Origin: Carboxylicivirga mesophila
GTDB taxonomy: Bacteria > Bacteroidota > Bacteroidia > Bacteroidales > Marinilabiliaceae
DNA: 64,000 nt
Direction: 5' to 3'
Assembly: GCF_018271975.1 (NCBI RefSeq)
Contig: NZ_JAGUCN010000013.1
Location: 93,289-157,288, forward strand
Part shown: one piece after another, positions 18,025 to 27,609 of the stretch
Position numbering within the stretch: the first letter of the stretch is position 1
How the letters are laid out: each line of letters opens with the position of its first letter
Made by a program: the position numbers and the translations under genes
Notes under the pieces: model-generated
Databases searched by the model: none
The model's input: only the letters and a program-made list of their open reading frames with translations
What the model was told of the DNA's origin: nothing

Positions 18025-19251
18025 CTACTCTTCTATGCCATAATCTTTTCCAAACTTCTCCACCACATAATCGATATCTTTATCTCCTCGCCCGGATAAA
18101 TTGACAAGTATCGTTTGGTCTTTAGGTAATGTTTTAGCCAATTTCATGGCGTAAGCTACTGCATGTGAACTCTCAAGAGCAGGAATGATGCCTTCCTGAC
18201 GTGCCAGTTTCATAAAGGCGTCAATGGCTTCCTTATCATTAATTGTTTCATAGCAAACCCGATCAATATCCTTCAGGTAAGAGTGTTGTGGCCCCACCCC
18301 CGGATAGTCTAATCCTGATGCCACAGTATTGACAGGCGCAGGGTCTCCATTTTCATCCTGCAGCAGGTAGCACTTAAACCCATGAATCATACCAGGTTTA
18401 CCTAATGTAAGCGTGGCTGCATGATCACCCGTTTCAAAGCTGGTACCAGAAGGCTCAACACCATAGATACTCACAGTTTCATCATCCAGAAAGGCAGTGA
18501 ACAGGCCAATGGCATTGGAGCCACCACCCACGCATGCCACAAGATTATCCGGCAGACTTCCGGTCATTTCACGAAACTGCTCTTTGGCTTCGCGCCCTAT
18601 TACCGCCTGAAAATCACGCACCATCATTGGAAATGGATGTGGTCCCACCACCGAACCGATAGCATATAATTGATTAACAGGATCTTTCAGATATGCTTCA
18701 AATGCTGTATCAACAGCTTCTTTAAGGGTTTTCAACCCATGTGTTGCAGGAATGACATTGGCACCTAAAATGCGCATTCTAACCACATTAGGATGCTCTT
18801 TATAGATATCTACTTCCCCCATATAAATATCACACTCCAGTCCTACCAATGCTGCAGCTGTAGCCAGAGCCACTCCGTGCTGCCCGGCACCCGTTTCGGC
18901 TATGATTTTCTTTTTTCCCATGCGCTTGGCCAGCAAAGCTTCGCCCAAGCAATGGTTAATTTTGTGTGCTCCTGTATGATTTAAATCTTCGCGCTTAAGA
19001 TAGATTTGCGCACCACCCAGTTTTTCAGAAAGGTTTTTGGCATGGAATACCGGCGATGGGCGGCCTGTGTAGTGTTTTTGCAGGTAATACAATTCTTCCT
19101 TAAAAACCGGATCATCCTTAATTTTTTCATAAGCCTCGGTAATCTCCCGCATAATGGGCTCCAGCATTGGCGGCACAAAACGGCCACCGTACTCACCAAA
19201 AAAGCCCTCTCCATTAGGCATTACTTCATTGGCCAATAATGATTTGTCCAT
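18025..19251 (-). CDS. trpB: Tryptophan synthase beta subunit
   Basis: The 408-residue protein is a TrpB1-type PLP enzyme: [16 protein letters not shown] at the start, [14 protein letters not shown] with the PLP lysine (Lys97), [10 protein letters not shown], and [10 protein letters not shown] for phosphate binding. It joins indole and serine to make tryptophan. The gene stands alone, with no trpA or other trp gene near. It is preceded by a trp leader peptide and a terminator hairpin, so expression is controlled by tryptophan supply, and followed by its own terminator. Confidence 0.96.
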   Translation of the reverse strand: MDKSLLANEVMPNGEGFFGEYGGRFVPPMLEPIMREITEAYEKIKDDPVFKEELYYLQKHYTGRPSPVFHAKNLSEKLGGAQIYLKREDLNHTGAHKINHCLGEALLAKRMGKKKIIAETGAGQHGVALATAAALVGLECDIYMGEVDIYKEHPNVVRMRILGANVIPATHGLKTLKEAVDTAFEAYLKDPVNQLYAIGSVVGPHPFPMMVRDFQAVIGREAKEQFREMTGSLPDNLVACVGGGSNAIGLFTAFLDDETVSIYGVEPSGTSFETGDHAATLTLGKPGMIHGFKCYLLQDENGDPAPVNTVASGLDYPGVGPQHSYLKDIDRVCYETINDKEAIDAFMKLARQEGIIPALESSHAVAYAMKLAKTLPKDQTILVNLSGRGDKDIDYVVEKFGKDYGIEE

Positions 19252-19321
19252 TTGTTACTTTTATTAAAGTTCTAGTTATTTTAACCTAAACTAAAACTAT
19301 TGGTTAATAATCATTTATAAT

Positions 19322-19351
19322 AAAAAAGGCCACAGGTGGAATCCTGTGGCC
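19322..19351 (-). terminator. Attenuator hairpin of the trpB leader
   Basis: On the minus strand GGCCACAGG-ATTCCA-CCTGTGGCC is a perfect 9-bp stem followed by six T. It lies between the leader peptide and trpB. AGGTGGAA in the leader (19383-19390) is complementary to TTCCACCT in the hairpin loop and 3' arm (19334-19341) and could form an antiterminator. Confidence 0.85.
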
Positions 19352-19376
19352 ATTACTTATTCTTTATCGTATACAC

Positions 19377-19442
19377 CTACTGTTCCACCTTGATAAAAGC
19401 AGAGCAACGCCACCAATACTTAAGAAACAGTTGATTATTCAT
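19377..19442 (-). CDS. trpL: trp operon leader peptide (21 residues)
   Basis: A 21-codon frame from ATG (19442) to TAG (19379-19377) contains two adjacent Trp codons in the segment KYWWRC, then IKVEQ and stop. Tandem Trp codons in so short a frame, directly before an intrinsic terminator and trpB, are the hallmark of ribosome-mediated trp attenuation. When charged tRNA-Trp is scarce the ribosome would stall at the WW codons and leave the downstream complementary segment free for antitermination. The frame is too short for ordinary gene callers. Confidence 0.88.
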   Translation of the reverse strand: MNNQLFLKYWWRCSAFIKVEQ

Positions 19443-19505
19443 TTTTTTTAAATTTTATACTTATACAATATTAATGTTTTGAGGGCAATCAGCCAAATGC
19501 CTCCC

Positions 19506-20903
19506 TCATTTAATTGTCATTACATAAAGTTGCCCGTGTAAAAAGCGCACAACCTTTACTTTTGTTCCTTTTTCGATGTAACCCGATTCAGCCACTGCAT
19601 CATATTGTTCATCGTCAATAGTAATTTTTCCTGAAGGCCTTAAGGTTGTGTAGGCTTCAGCTTCGCAACCTACAAAGCTCTTTAGTGATGCTTCAACACC
19701 AATATAGCCCAGCTCCACATTTTCTTCGGTTTGCAACGCAATCCTTGCACCAAAGGTAGGTGATGACAGTAGCTTTTTGCTGAGATAAATAATCCCCAGT
19801 AACGAACCAAATAAACCAGAGAGCACAATTCCTAAAGCTTCCAACAGCTTATTGAAACCTACTCCATCGAAGTTAAATAAATCATTATCCAACAAGCTTA
19901 AAGTCAACCCACCCATCACCAGGATGATACCAGAAACGCCTGCTACTCCAAAACCCGGAATTACAAACACTTCAAGTCCGATGAGCACCAGCCCGATGAT
20001 AAAAATAATTATCTCCCAATTGGCCGCCAGTCCATCAATATAGAGTGGAGAAAAATATAAAACTGCTGCAATGGATGCTGCCAGTAATGGAAAACCAACG
20101 CCCGGCGTTTGCAGCTCAAAATAGATGCCACCAATAATAACCAAAATGAGAATCCCCTGTAGAATTGGACTTGTCAAAAAGCCTTTCAGCCCATCATAAA
20201 AGGAAGGCTTGAATGTGGTAATTTCATAGTCATACACCTTCAGTTGCTTCAGTACATCATCTATGCTGTTTGCCTGTCCTTCACAGAAACCATGTTCAAT
20301 AGCTTCCAAGGTCGTAAAAGTAAGAATCTTACCAGTATCAACAATGTTCTCGATATATATGCTTTCATCCACCATAGCTTCAGCAATGTGTGGATCGCGT
20401 CGCCATGCATAGGTTGTATCCTGTCCTGCAACTAAAGTGTCTTTTCCGTGGGCCTCGGCAGTGGCTCTGATGGTTGAACGCATGTACGACTGGTATTTAT
20501 CAGGCATTTTCTCACCACTTTGATTCACAACTGTGGCAGCCCCAATATTAGCCCCCGGCCGCATATAAATACTATCGCAGGCAATGGAAATAAGAGCTCC
20601 GGCCGATGCTGCATTGTTATCAATGAATACATGCACCGGAATATGACTATTCAGAATTTTAGTCCGGATAGAATCGGCAAAAACAACCTGTCCGCCGTAA
20701 GTATTCATGTGTAAAAGAATCATATCGGCCTTCATAGCCTCTGCTTCAGCAAAAGCCTCCTGGGTATGGATCCATGAGGTGCTGCCAATTTCGCGGAATA
20801 TCTTAAATGTATACACCTGTGTTTTAAGCGAATCGGCATCCTGGGCATACACCTGACAGCCAAATACGATAAACAATAATGCTAGAATTATTTTTTGGTT
20901 CAT
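19506..20903 (-). CDS. NfeD-family membrane-bound serine protease
   Basis: The ATG at 20903 gives 465 residues with a clean signal peptide (MNQKIILALLFIVFGCQVYAQ); the longer frame to 21014 runs into the tag gene. A ClpP-like domain follows with the catalytic Ser100 in NNAASAGALIS and Lys136 in DKYQSYMRS, matching the Ser/Lys dyad of archaeal PH1510 (Ser97, Lys138). Several membrane helices (residues about 240-390) and a C-terminal OB-fold NfeD domain complete the long NfeD form. Such proteases act with stomatin-like proteins; no stomatin gene is adjacent here. Confidence 0.92.
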   Translation of the reverse strand: MNQKIILALLFIVFGCQVYAQDADSLKTQVYTFKIFREIGSTSWIHTQEAFAEAEAMKADMILLHMNTYGGQVVFADSIRTKILNSHIPVHVFIDNNAASAGALISIACDSIYMRPGANIGAATVVNQSGEKMPDKYQSYMRSTIRATAEAHGKDTLVAGQDTTYAWRRDPHIAEAMVDESIYIENIVDTGKILTFTTLEAIEHGFCEGQANSIDDVLKQLKVYDYEITTFKPSFYDGLKGFLTSPILQGILILVIIGGIYFELQTPGVGFPLLAASIAAVLYFSPLYIDGLAANWEIIIFIIGLVLIGLEVFVIPGFGVAGVSGIILVMGGLTLSLLDNDLFNFDGVGFNKLLEALGIVLSGLFGSLLGIIYLSKKLLSSPTFGARIALQTEENVELGYIGVEASLKSFVGCEAEAYTTLRPSGKITIDDEQYDAVAESGYIEKGTKVKVVRFLHGQLYVMTIK

Positions 20904-20995
20904 GAAAATATATTTTGTTAGTGGCTTAAAATTAGAAAGAATTATCAAGTTGTACCTGACTAAACAACTGCTATTCTGTCCTATCAGGCATTTAT

Positions 20996-21574
20996 TTATT
21001 GCATCTCTGAGCACTCTTTGTGACGAAAACAGCTGGTAACATGGTCATTGACCATACCGGTTGCCTGCATATAAGCGTAGCAGATGATACTACCCACAAA
21101 CGAAAACCCATCTTTTTTAAGTTGATTACTCATAGAGTCAGACTCTTTGCTGGTGGCGGGTATTTCTTTATCATCCACAAACTTATTTTGGATAGTTTGG
21201 CCATTTGTAAATTGCCAGATATACTTATCAAACGAGCCGTATTGCTTTTGAATTTTCAAAAATACCTGGGCGTTTTTAATGGCCGCATTAATTTTTAAGC
21301 GGTTACGTATAATTCCTTTATTTTGCAGTAATTGCTGTACCTTATCTTCACCATAGTTAGCTATTATAACAGCATCAAAGCCATCAAAAGCCGCACGAAA
21401 TGCTTCGCGTTTATTGAGGATGGTTGACCAGCTTAAACCGGCCTGAAAGGCTTCAAGAATGAGAAACTCAAAAAGCTTGTTATCATCGTGTAAAGGAACA
21501 CCCCACTCTGCATCATGATATTGTTGATAGAGTTCAGAGCCATTTGACCAAGCACACCTTTCTTTGATTGCCAT
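20996..21574 (-). CDS. tag: DNA-3-methyladenine glycosylase I
   Basis: The 192-residue protein matches Tag over its full length: RCAWSNGSELYQQYHDAEWGVPLHDD at the start, ILEAFQAGLSWSTILNKREAF with the substrate-binding Glu and Trp, and KKDGFSFVGSIICYAYMQATGMVNDHVTSC at the end. Cys7, His20 and the final His/Cys pair are the expected zinc ligands. It removes 3-methyladenine from alkylated DNA. It lies upstream of the nfeD-like gene on the same strand. Confidence 0.96.
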   Translation of the reverse strand: MAIKERCAWSNGSELYQQYHDAEWGVPLHDDNKLFEFLILEAFQAGLSWSTILNKREAFRAAFDGFDAVIIANYGEDKVQQLLQNKGIIRNRLKINAAIKNAQVFLKIQKQYGSFDKYIWQFTNGQTIQNKFVDDKEIPATSKESDSMSNQLKKDGFSFVGSIICYAYMQATGMVNDHVTSCFRHKECSEMQ

Positions 21575-21746
21575 ATGATTTTGTGATTAAATAAATTATT
21601 TAAGAAAATTAATCATTATTCTGTAGCCAACAAATTTATCACACCATGATCTGCAGTAAATTATTTAGTAAGAAACTAAATAAGTAGGTAACTGTAACCT
21701 TTAAGGGTATAATAAGTATAAAATTCGGAGCAAACAACCTGAATGT

Positions 21747-22247
21747 ATGAAAGTTAGATTACTAGCACTTGGCCTTGTTACACTTATAACAGCCAATTTG
21801 TGGTCGCAGGATAGCGAGCAAAATAATGTGGATTTATCCGGTTTTAAATGCAATGTGGTTTACGTTGAAGGCTTTATAATGAATCCTTCAGCATATAATT
21901 TTGGCTACCCATCGATAAATTATGAACGTTATTTTGATAAACTATACCGTTTGTCGTTCAGGATTGGTGTTTCATCAGACTTTAAAACCACCACCAATAT
22001 TCCTTTCTCCATCAATTGGCTTACTGCCAGTCAAAAACACCATCATTTGGAGTTTGGTGCGGGCGCAATCATTAGTTTCAATGATTATACCTATGAAAAC
22101 AATAACATTGTTGCGTACGGCATATTTATACCGGTCATGTATCGATATCAGAAGGCTGATGGCATTGTAGTGCGGGCAGGTATAAACGGCGTATTCGGCC
22201 TTGATCATTTTATAGCACCTTCAGTAAGTCTGGGCTATAATTTTTAA
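21747..22247 (+). CDS. Small secreted barrel-like protein, function unknown
   Basis: The 166-residue protein has a signal peptide (MKVRLLALGLVTLITANLWSQ) and then alternating strands ending in VSLGYNF, the terminal aromatic expected of an outer-membrane beta-barrel. YINYERYFDKLYRLSFRIGV-like segments are common in Bacteroidota hypothetical barrels. No specific family is recognised. A hairpin terminator follows directly. Confidence 0.7.
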   Translation: MKVRLLALGLVTLITANLWSQDSEQNNVDLSGFKCNVVYVEGFIMNPSAYNFGYPSINYERYFDKLYRLSFRIGVSSDFKTTTNIPFSINWLTASQKHHHLEFGAGAIISFNDYTYENNNIVAYGIFIPVMYRYQKADGIVVRAGINGVFGLDHFIAPSVSLGYNF

Positions 22248-22251
22248 AAGA

Positions 22252-22278
22252 AAAGCGCTCTTTGGTTAAGAGCGCTTT
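22252..22278. terminator. Terminator hairpin between converging genes
   Basis: AAAGCGCTCTT pairs perfectly with AAGAGCGCTTT around TGGTT, between the barrel gene and the M48 peptidase gene. The flanking A/T tracts let it work in both directions. Confidence 0.8.
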
Positions 22279-22287
22279 ACATCCGAC

Positions 22288-23100
22288 TTATTTTTTATAG
22301 TATTTCAGAGCTTCCGGCATATAGGCCTGCAGGTTTTTAACGCGTGTTTCGTCGGCCGGGTGTGTACTTAAGAATTCAGGTGGTTTTTGTCCGCCACTGG
22401 CCGCCATTCTTTCCCAAAAAGGAACAGCAGCTTCAGGGTTATAACCTGCCATAGCCATAAAGATCAAGCCCATTTTATCGGCTTCCGTTTCATGTGTTCT
22501 TGAATATGGCAACATAAACCCAACCTGAGAGCCTAAACCAAAAGCCGCCATGTAGATGGCTTTTGTTTCTTCTGGCTTTTCATTCAGCGCCACCGACAAG
22601 GCTGCTCCTCCCATTTGCACGCCCATCTCATGGCTCATTCGTTCATTACCATGTTTGGCCACCGCATGGGCAATCTCGTGCCCCATTACCACAGCCAGTC
22701 CTTCTTCATCTTTTGTAAGTGGCAGTATTCCTGTGTAAAAAACCACTTTTCCTCCCGGCATACACCAGGCGTTAGGTACATCCTCATCAACCAGGTTAAA
22801 CTCCCAGGCAAAATCTTTAATATGGGCAGCATACCCATTATCAGTCATATACTTTTCAACCGCTGCTGCTATACGTTTACCAACGCGTTTCACCATTTCG
22901 GTTTGCTCTTTGTTGGTTGAAAGTTTGTGCTCTTTTAAGAATTGGTCGTATTGACTAAAGCTCATGGACATCATCTCAGCATCTGAAACCAGGTTCAGTT
23001 GCTTTCGGCCCGTAATAGGCACAGTAGAGCAGCTATAAGCTATCATCATTGCTGTCAGGAGAAAAACACCCACAGGCCATCTACTAGTTACTTTCTTCAT
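22288..23100 (-). CDS. M48-family metallopeptidase, lipoprotein
   Basis: From the ATG at 23100 the protein has 270 residues, with a lipobox in MMIAYSCSTVPITGRKQL. The zinc motif HEIAH is in VVMGHEIAHAVAKHGNERMS, with the third ligand Glu in THETEADKMGL. This is the short periplasmic M48C type related to LoiP/YcaL and BepA, without the TPR domain, which takes part in quality control of envelope proteins. A -7-like TAAATTTG box lies on the minus strand at 23159-23166. It is the last core-type gene before the island. Confidence 0.92.
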   Translation of the reverse strand: MKKVTSRWPVGVFLLTAMMIAYSCSTVPITGRKQLNLVSDAEMMSMSFSQYDQFLKEHKLSTNKEQTEMVKRVGKRIAAAVEKYMTDNGYAAHIKDFAWEFNLVDEDVPNAWCMPGGKVVFYTGILPLTKDEEGLAVVMGHEIAHAVAKHGNERMSHEMGVQMGGAALSVALNEKPEETKAIYMAAFGLGSQVGFMLPYSRTHETEADKMGLIFMAMAGYNPEAAVPFWERMAASGGQKPPEFLSTHPADETRVKNLQAYMPEALKYYKK

Positions 23101-23382
23101 AATCAGATTAAATGTTTTAAACACGAGGTTAAGCTCGCATAGGTTATTTTACAAAGGACAAATTTAATGCGTTACATCGAAACTATTTCTATTTTTGCCA
23201 GCACAAATATTGTTGCTTGATTAAATCTGTGCTATGAATGTTCTATTGAAAAACCATTTAAAACTCCACTTTGTTGTAGTAATTTCAATCTAGGTTTTAA
23301 TACTATACCCCTTTTTTTCGTATAAATCAGAACCTAAATTACTAAATACATATTAAATAAATAAACATTTCTACTTCTATAG
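23101..23382. other. Left border zone of the genomic island
   Basis: Between the M48 gene and the first island gene there is AT-rich DNA with no gene. Base composition changes here from the mixed core type to strongly AT-rich. I looked for a copy of the sequence around the right border (35090-35130) and saw no convincing repeat, so the left attachment site cannot be placed. Confidence 0.35.
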
Positions 23383-25002
23383 TTACTTAAAATATGGGTG
23401 TTGAACCTGAACCTTTTCTCCTTTGTGATTTTGATATTCAATAACAGGCAAAGTATAATCACCAATTAAGTAAACTTCTATTTTGTTTTTTGGAATGGCT
23501 TTATACTCTCCGTTAAACATGTAAAACGTAGGAGTGTTAATAAAAAACAATCCTTCTACATCATATTCAGTAATCTCGTAATCAGCAACATTATACATTA
23601 TTTTTATATGCTCTTGCAGAATCTCTTTATTTCCCGATACCCAATCAATTTTTCTTTTTAATTGTCGTTCATATGATTTAATAAAGTTGGTATAATCAGT
23701 TCTGTAACCAACCGCCTCGTATCGTGCTTTGTTATATTTTGAGTCTACAACAAATATTTTCCTTGACTCCTCATTTATAATGATAAAATCAATCTCTCCA
23801 GCCAATTGATTATCAATATTTAGGTTGTGGGTATTTGGTCTTTTAAATGATTTAATATTTCTACAATACTTAAATCCATGTTTTAATAGAACCTGCTCCA
23901 CATCATCCTCTAGTATTTTATCATGTTCATTCCCTTTTTTACTCATAAACTTAACCATACATTTATTAGCAGTCCAGTCTTCGGGTATGGTGTTCCAACT
24001 AATTGCATTATTTGCTAATACATATAGTGATTCTGCTACTTTTCCCTCCCCAACAAGTGCTCTATCAACGTTATCAATTTTATAAATCAAAATGGGACGG
24101 TACATATATCTTTTGGTTGAATATGGTTTCAATATTGCTTCCTCAAGAGATAGTTTATTTAAGCGTGATAAGGATAATCCATTATAAAATGTTTCAGCAA
24201 TTGGATTATCAATATTGCAATTATACGCCAAATTAATTGGTAAAACATTGGGTTCAATAGTTTGCCATTCAAGTTTGCTAAACTGTTCTTTAATTTGAAA
24301 AATTAATCCAACAGCCAAATCGTAATCAATCGAAAAACATGTATTTATCGCATTTTTTAGGTCTACGACTGCACTTTCGTCATAGACACTGTTTGAATAA
24401 TCACTCTTTAATTGTGGAAATAATTCATCATATACTTTTCCATAATGTTTTTGCCAAGCTGCACCAATTTGATGTTCAGCATCAAAATCGACCAAATTAG
24501 CATTATCAATCATTTTTTGGTAAGCAATAATGTCAGCATATGTATAAATCCATTGCCCTAAATAATATAAACGCTGAATCTTTTCGTCAAAGTCAAGAAT
24601 TTGCTTGCCTGTTGGGAAATACCCCCATGAAAGATCAATATCACACCCCTGTTCTAATGTCAATTTCAAAATACGCCTATATAGAGAGAAATCATCTTCA
24701 TTTACTGCACCAAAAGGATATCCATCCCTTGTTTTTACTAAAAACTTTAATGATTGCTCATGTAAGAAAAAAACATAAGAGAAAAATGAATATGTATTTT
24801 CTTCTTGGATAAGACTACGAAACTCATTTACCAAAAATTGAAATGAATCTAGCAATATACTTTCTACAATACTATTTTCCTCAAATACACCTTCACCATA
24901 CTTTTCAATAATATTTTCTGACAACTTTGTCCAATAGATATCTTTATAAGGTTCATATTCAAAAGTCAATATTATATTACCATAAATATTTAATCTTGCC
25001 AT
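23383..25002 (-). CDS. Uncharacterised protein with C-terminal PD-(D/E)xK nuclease-like domain
   Basis: The 539-residue protein is not similar to anything I can name with confidence. Its last third has a PD-(D/E)xK layout: a helix EDDVEQVLLKHGFKYCRN (about 365-382), then AGEIDFIII with Asp405, KIFVVDSKYNKA with Asp420 and Lys422, and the later helix SYERQLKRKI. The N-terminal 340 residues are helical and acidic. It may be a nuclease of a defence or mobile-element function; this is inference from the motif and its position in the island. It is divergent from the membrane protein gene. Confidence 0.7.
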   Translation of the reverse strand: MARLNIYGNIILTFEYEPYKDIYWTKLSENIIEKYGEGVFEENSIVESILLDSFQFLVNEFRSLIQEENTYSFFSYVFFLHEQSLKFLVKTRDGYPFGAVNEDDFSLYRRILKLTLEQGCDIDLSWGYFPTGKQILDFDEKIQRLYYLGQWIYTYADIIAYQKMIDNANLVDFDAEHQIGAAWQKHYGKVYDELFPQLKSDYSNSVYDESAVVDLKNAINTCFSIDYDLAVGLIFQIKEQFSKLEWQTIEPNVLPINLAYNCNIDNPIAETFYNGLSLSRLNKLSLEEAILKPYSTKRYMYRPILIYKIDNVDRALVGEGKVAESLYVLANNAISWNTIPEDWTANKCMVKFMSKKGNEHDKILEDDVEQVLLKHGFKYCRNIKSFKRPNTHNLNIDNQLAGEIDFIIINEESRKIFVVDSKYNKARYEAVGYRTDYTNFIKSYERQLKRKIDWVSGNKEILQEHIKIMYNVADYEITEYDVEGLFFINTPTFYMFNGEYKAIPKNKIEVYLIGDYTLPVIEYQNHKGEKVQVQHPYFK

Positions 25003-25182
25003 ATGTATTTTAATCTAATAATTAATTAATAAGATTTGAAAATAACATCAATCAATAAGAAATAAAAATTCACAATTCTTACCATTATATATAGAGAGAA
25101 AAAGAATCGTCCTATCTTTTAATTAGCATCACAAATATTGGAACATAAGATTCTTATATTTGTCTGAAATATTAAACTAAGT

Positions 25183-26043
25183 ATGGAAAAAATTTTTAGT
25201 ACCCTATCAAAACTAATTCCAATAATAGGAGGATGTGTATATCTATTGGGCTTTATTGTTTATCAGTCCTTCCTGAACAAACATGGTTTTAGTGACAAAT
25301 CATTACTAAACTTTCAATATTTATCTACTGGTATACTTTTTTGTTTTATATATATTCCAGTTATTCTCGCAATTGTTTCCGAAAGATATTTGACTATAAA
25401 AATGAATTATAGCAAATTAAAATCTATGTTTTTCTCATTATTCATCATACTAATCCATACCAGTACACTAGGTTACATCTTATTCGATTTTGCATTTAAT
25501 GACAATGCAATATATTTAGCACTATTTATTTTATTGGTTCTTATTGAAATATATTTTGAAAACACTTCAAAAAAGGCTGGTAAAATATTGACTTATATAC
25601 TTCTATTATCGTATGCACTGTTTGTCATATATAAAACGGAGCAATTAGGCTTAATATTAGGGTCATTCATGCTATTATGGCTATTAATTGGTAGAAGCCT
25701 TGAAAAGTTCAATGATAAAGAATCAATCTCTATAATGGCAATATTACTTACATCATTCTTCCTTGTTGGGATTTCATATTTATTTGGAGTTAAAGTCTTA
25801 GAGAAAATACCTAGCTATTATGGTGGTGCTCAAGCACCATATTCAACATTGGTAATCAAAGAACAATACAATACTCAAATAACTAAAATTTCGGAGGACA
25901 TAATAAATGAATATCAGATTGATTCTGTTCAGATAGTTCATCAAAATCAGAACTTCCTTTATTTATCTATTAAGGATTCAATATGCATAACGATTCCCAA
26001 AGAAATAATTATTGCTCAAATTAATATTAAACAAGACAAATAA
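25183..26043 (+). CDS. Multi-pass membrane protein, function unknown
   Basis: The 286-residue protein has about seven hydrophobic helices (for example IIGGCVYLLGFIVYQSFL, GILFCFIYIPVILAIVSE, LILLSYALFVIY) followed by a soluble C-terminal domain of about 75 residues. Strong AT bias suits an acquired gene. It converges with the polymerase-like gene, with only 4 bases between the stops. I do not recognise a family. Confidence 0.7.
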   Translation: MEKIFSTLSKLIPIIGGCVYLLGFIVYQSFLNKHGFSDKSLLNFQYLSTGILFCFIYIPVILAIVSERYLTIKMNYSKLKSMFFSLFIILIHTSTLGYILFDFAFNDNAIYLALFILLVLIEIYFENTSKKAGKILTYILLLSYALFVIYKTEQLGLILGSFMLLWLLIGRSLEKFNDKESISIMAILLTSFFLVGISYLFGVKVLEKIPSYYGGAQAPYSTLVIKEQYNTQITKISEDIINEYQIDSVQIVHQNQNFLYLSIKDSICITIPKEIIIAQINIKQDK

Positions 26044-26047
26044 TTAG

Positions 26048-27439
26048 CTACTCCCTATTCAATGTGGGTGTAACTCCAAATTCATTCATAAAATAATTAT
26101 AGATTTCATTCTCCACAATTGGTGCAAAATCTGGCGCCGTATAAATTGCATCATGAACATTTACGATTGGAATCTCTTTATTTTGTTTAAATAAGGATTT
26201 AATAATACCGTTAATAATAACATCTGCTTCGAATTTTTGCAAATCATGTGCTAGCAACTTATAATCCTGCTCTTTGTATTTTCTGATTTCCTGATATACA
26301 TTCGGATATATTTCCTCAAATTGCTTCAATGCCCCTTTTACCATCTTTGGATTTTTACTAAAAAAAACGTCTGTGAAGAACTGAACCTTATATTCAGCTC
26401 TTTGCTCTAGAGGAATATCATTTAACTCCATGAGGTGGTTATAAAAATTCCCATCACAACAACGTTGTAAATATTCTTTCAAATCAGGCATTATTTCATA
26501 ACTAGTTGCTTTTCGTTTGCGCCATTTCTTTACCAACAATAAACCGAATAATAGTGGTTGTGAGTTTCTTATATCTAACCCAACCATGTTAACACCATCA
26601 ATTTGGATAAACTGTTTTAATTCACGTCTAATATTCGAAATATTGTGATATATCCTACCGCTATTACTATCAACAGAAAAGAAAAACTGTTTATTGGTAA
26701 TTTTTAATATGGATAAGAGGTCAAATTTAAACTTGTGGTAAGTGTACCGTTGAGGTTTCTTTATCGGACAGCTATATTTATTTGAATGCTCAACTCGATA
26801 ATTTAAAAACAGATTATCCAAAGATACCATTCCATCATTTATCAATTCATTATCAATACAGTAAGCAGCTTCATTCAACTTAGGTGAAGAACATAAGACA
26901 AGCCTTTTATATAGCATCCAAACTTTCTTTTCAATTTCATTATTGCTGAATGACAGTTTCTGAATGATATGTTTTATTGCTGACTTATAATCTATTGTAA
27001 TACGTTTAGATAGATTTGAATAGCATCTCTTATATGTATTGTTCCAATCATCTTTCTTTATTAGTTTCTTATTAAAATATGATTCCGGTAAATCAATAAT
27101 AGCAAATGAATCATTTAAATATATTTCCTTGAGTTGATATCCTTTACTATGAATATTAGGTTGATATGAGTCTCCAACTTCTATGATATTTAATTTAACT
27201 AATGCTTTACGAATTTTGCCCCATGCTCTTGATTGGTATAGACTTTCACAAACTTTTGAATGTAACCTAATTAGCTCTCCATGTTCATGATTTCTTCTAT
27301 ATAATGTCTCGAGATATAACTTATCAATCACATGCCATATTTTCTCCATGTGATGCATTACAAGCTTTTCACCAGAAACTATTTCTTTAATTAACCTATC
27401 CGGCAAATCATTTAAAGATTTAGGTATATAATATTGCAT
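26048..27439 (-). CDS. Compact family-A polymerase-like protein
   Basis: The 463-residue protein keeps the ordered palm/fingers motifs of family A DNA polymerases and the related single-subunit RNA polymerases. NSGRIYHNISNI (about 259-270) corresponds to TGRLSS..NLQNI. GLDIRNSQPLL (Asp289) is motif A, as in DYSQIELR. RAEYKVQFFTDVFF has Arg347, Lys351 and Phe359 at the spacing of RxxxK...F/Y in motif B. HDLQKFEADVII matches LQGTAADII, and NVHDAIYT (His429, Asp430) is motif C. There is no exonuclease domain; residues 1-240 are of unknown type. The motif assignment is mine, by eye; polymerase activity is inferred. Confidence 0.65.
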   Translation of the reverse strand: MQYYIPKSLNDLPDRLIKEIVSGEKLVMHHMEKIWHVIDKLYLETLYRRNHEHGELIRLHSKVCESLYQSRAWGKIRKALVKLNIIEVGDSYQPNIHSKGYQLKEIYLNDSFAIIDLPESYFNKKLIKKDDWNNTYKRCYSNLSKRITIDYKSAIKHIIQKLSFSNNEIEKKVWMLYKRLVLCSSPKLNEAAYCIDNELINDGMVSLDNLFLNYRVEHSNKYSCPIKKPQRYTYHKFKFDLLSILKITNKQFFFSVDSNSGRIYHNISNIRRELKQFIQIDGVNMVGLDIRNSQPLLFGLLLVKKWRKRKATSYEIMPDLKEYLQRCCDGNFYNHLMELNDIPLEQRAEYKVQFFTDVFFSKNPKMVKGALKQFEEIYPNVYQEIRKYKEQDYKLLAHDLQKFEADVIINGIIKSLFKQNKEIPIVNVHDAIYTAPDFAPIVENEIYNYFMNEFGVTPTLNRE

Positions 27440-27609
27440 AGTTTTTATTGGTGGTACGAAAATTTATTTTGAATGTTCATAATTATTCATCCTAATAAGT
27501 AATAATGATTCTTTGAATAATTACTTAAAGTACCCCAGTGGTTCTATTATATGATTTACTATTTATAAACATTACACAAAAACAATTGAAATAAACAAAT
27601 TAGATATTC

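Noticed and set aside
23101..23382. Left attachment repeat for the island
   Set aside because: Comparison with 35090-35130 gave only short chance matches such as GCTTnnGATTA, so no att pair is claimed.
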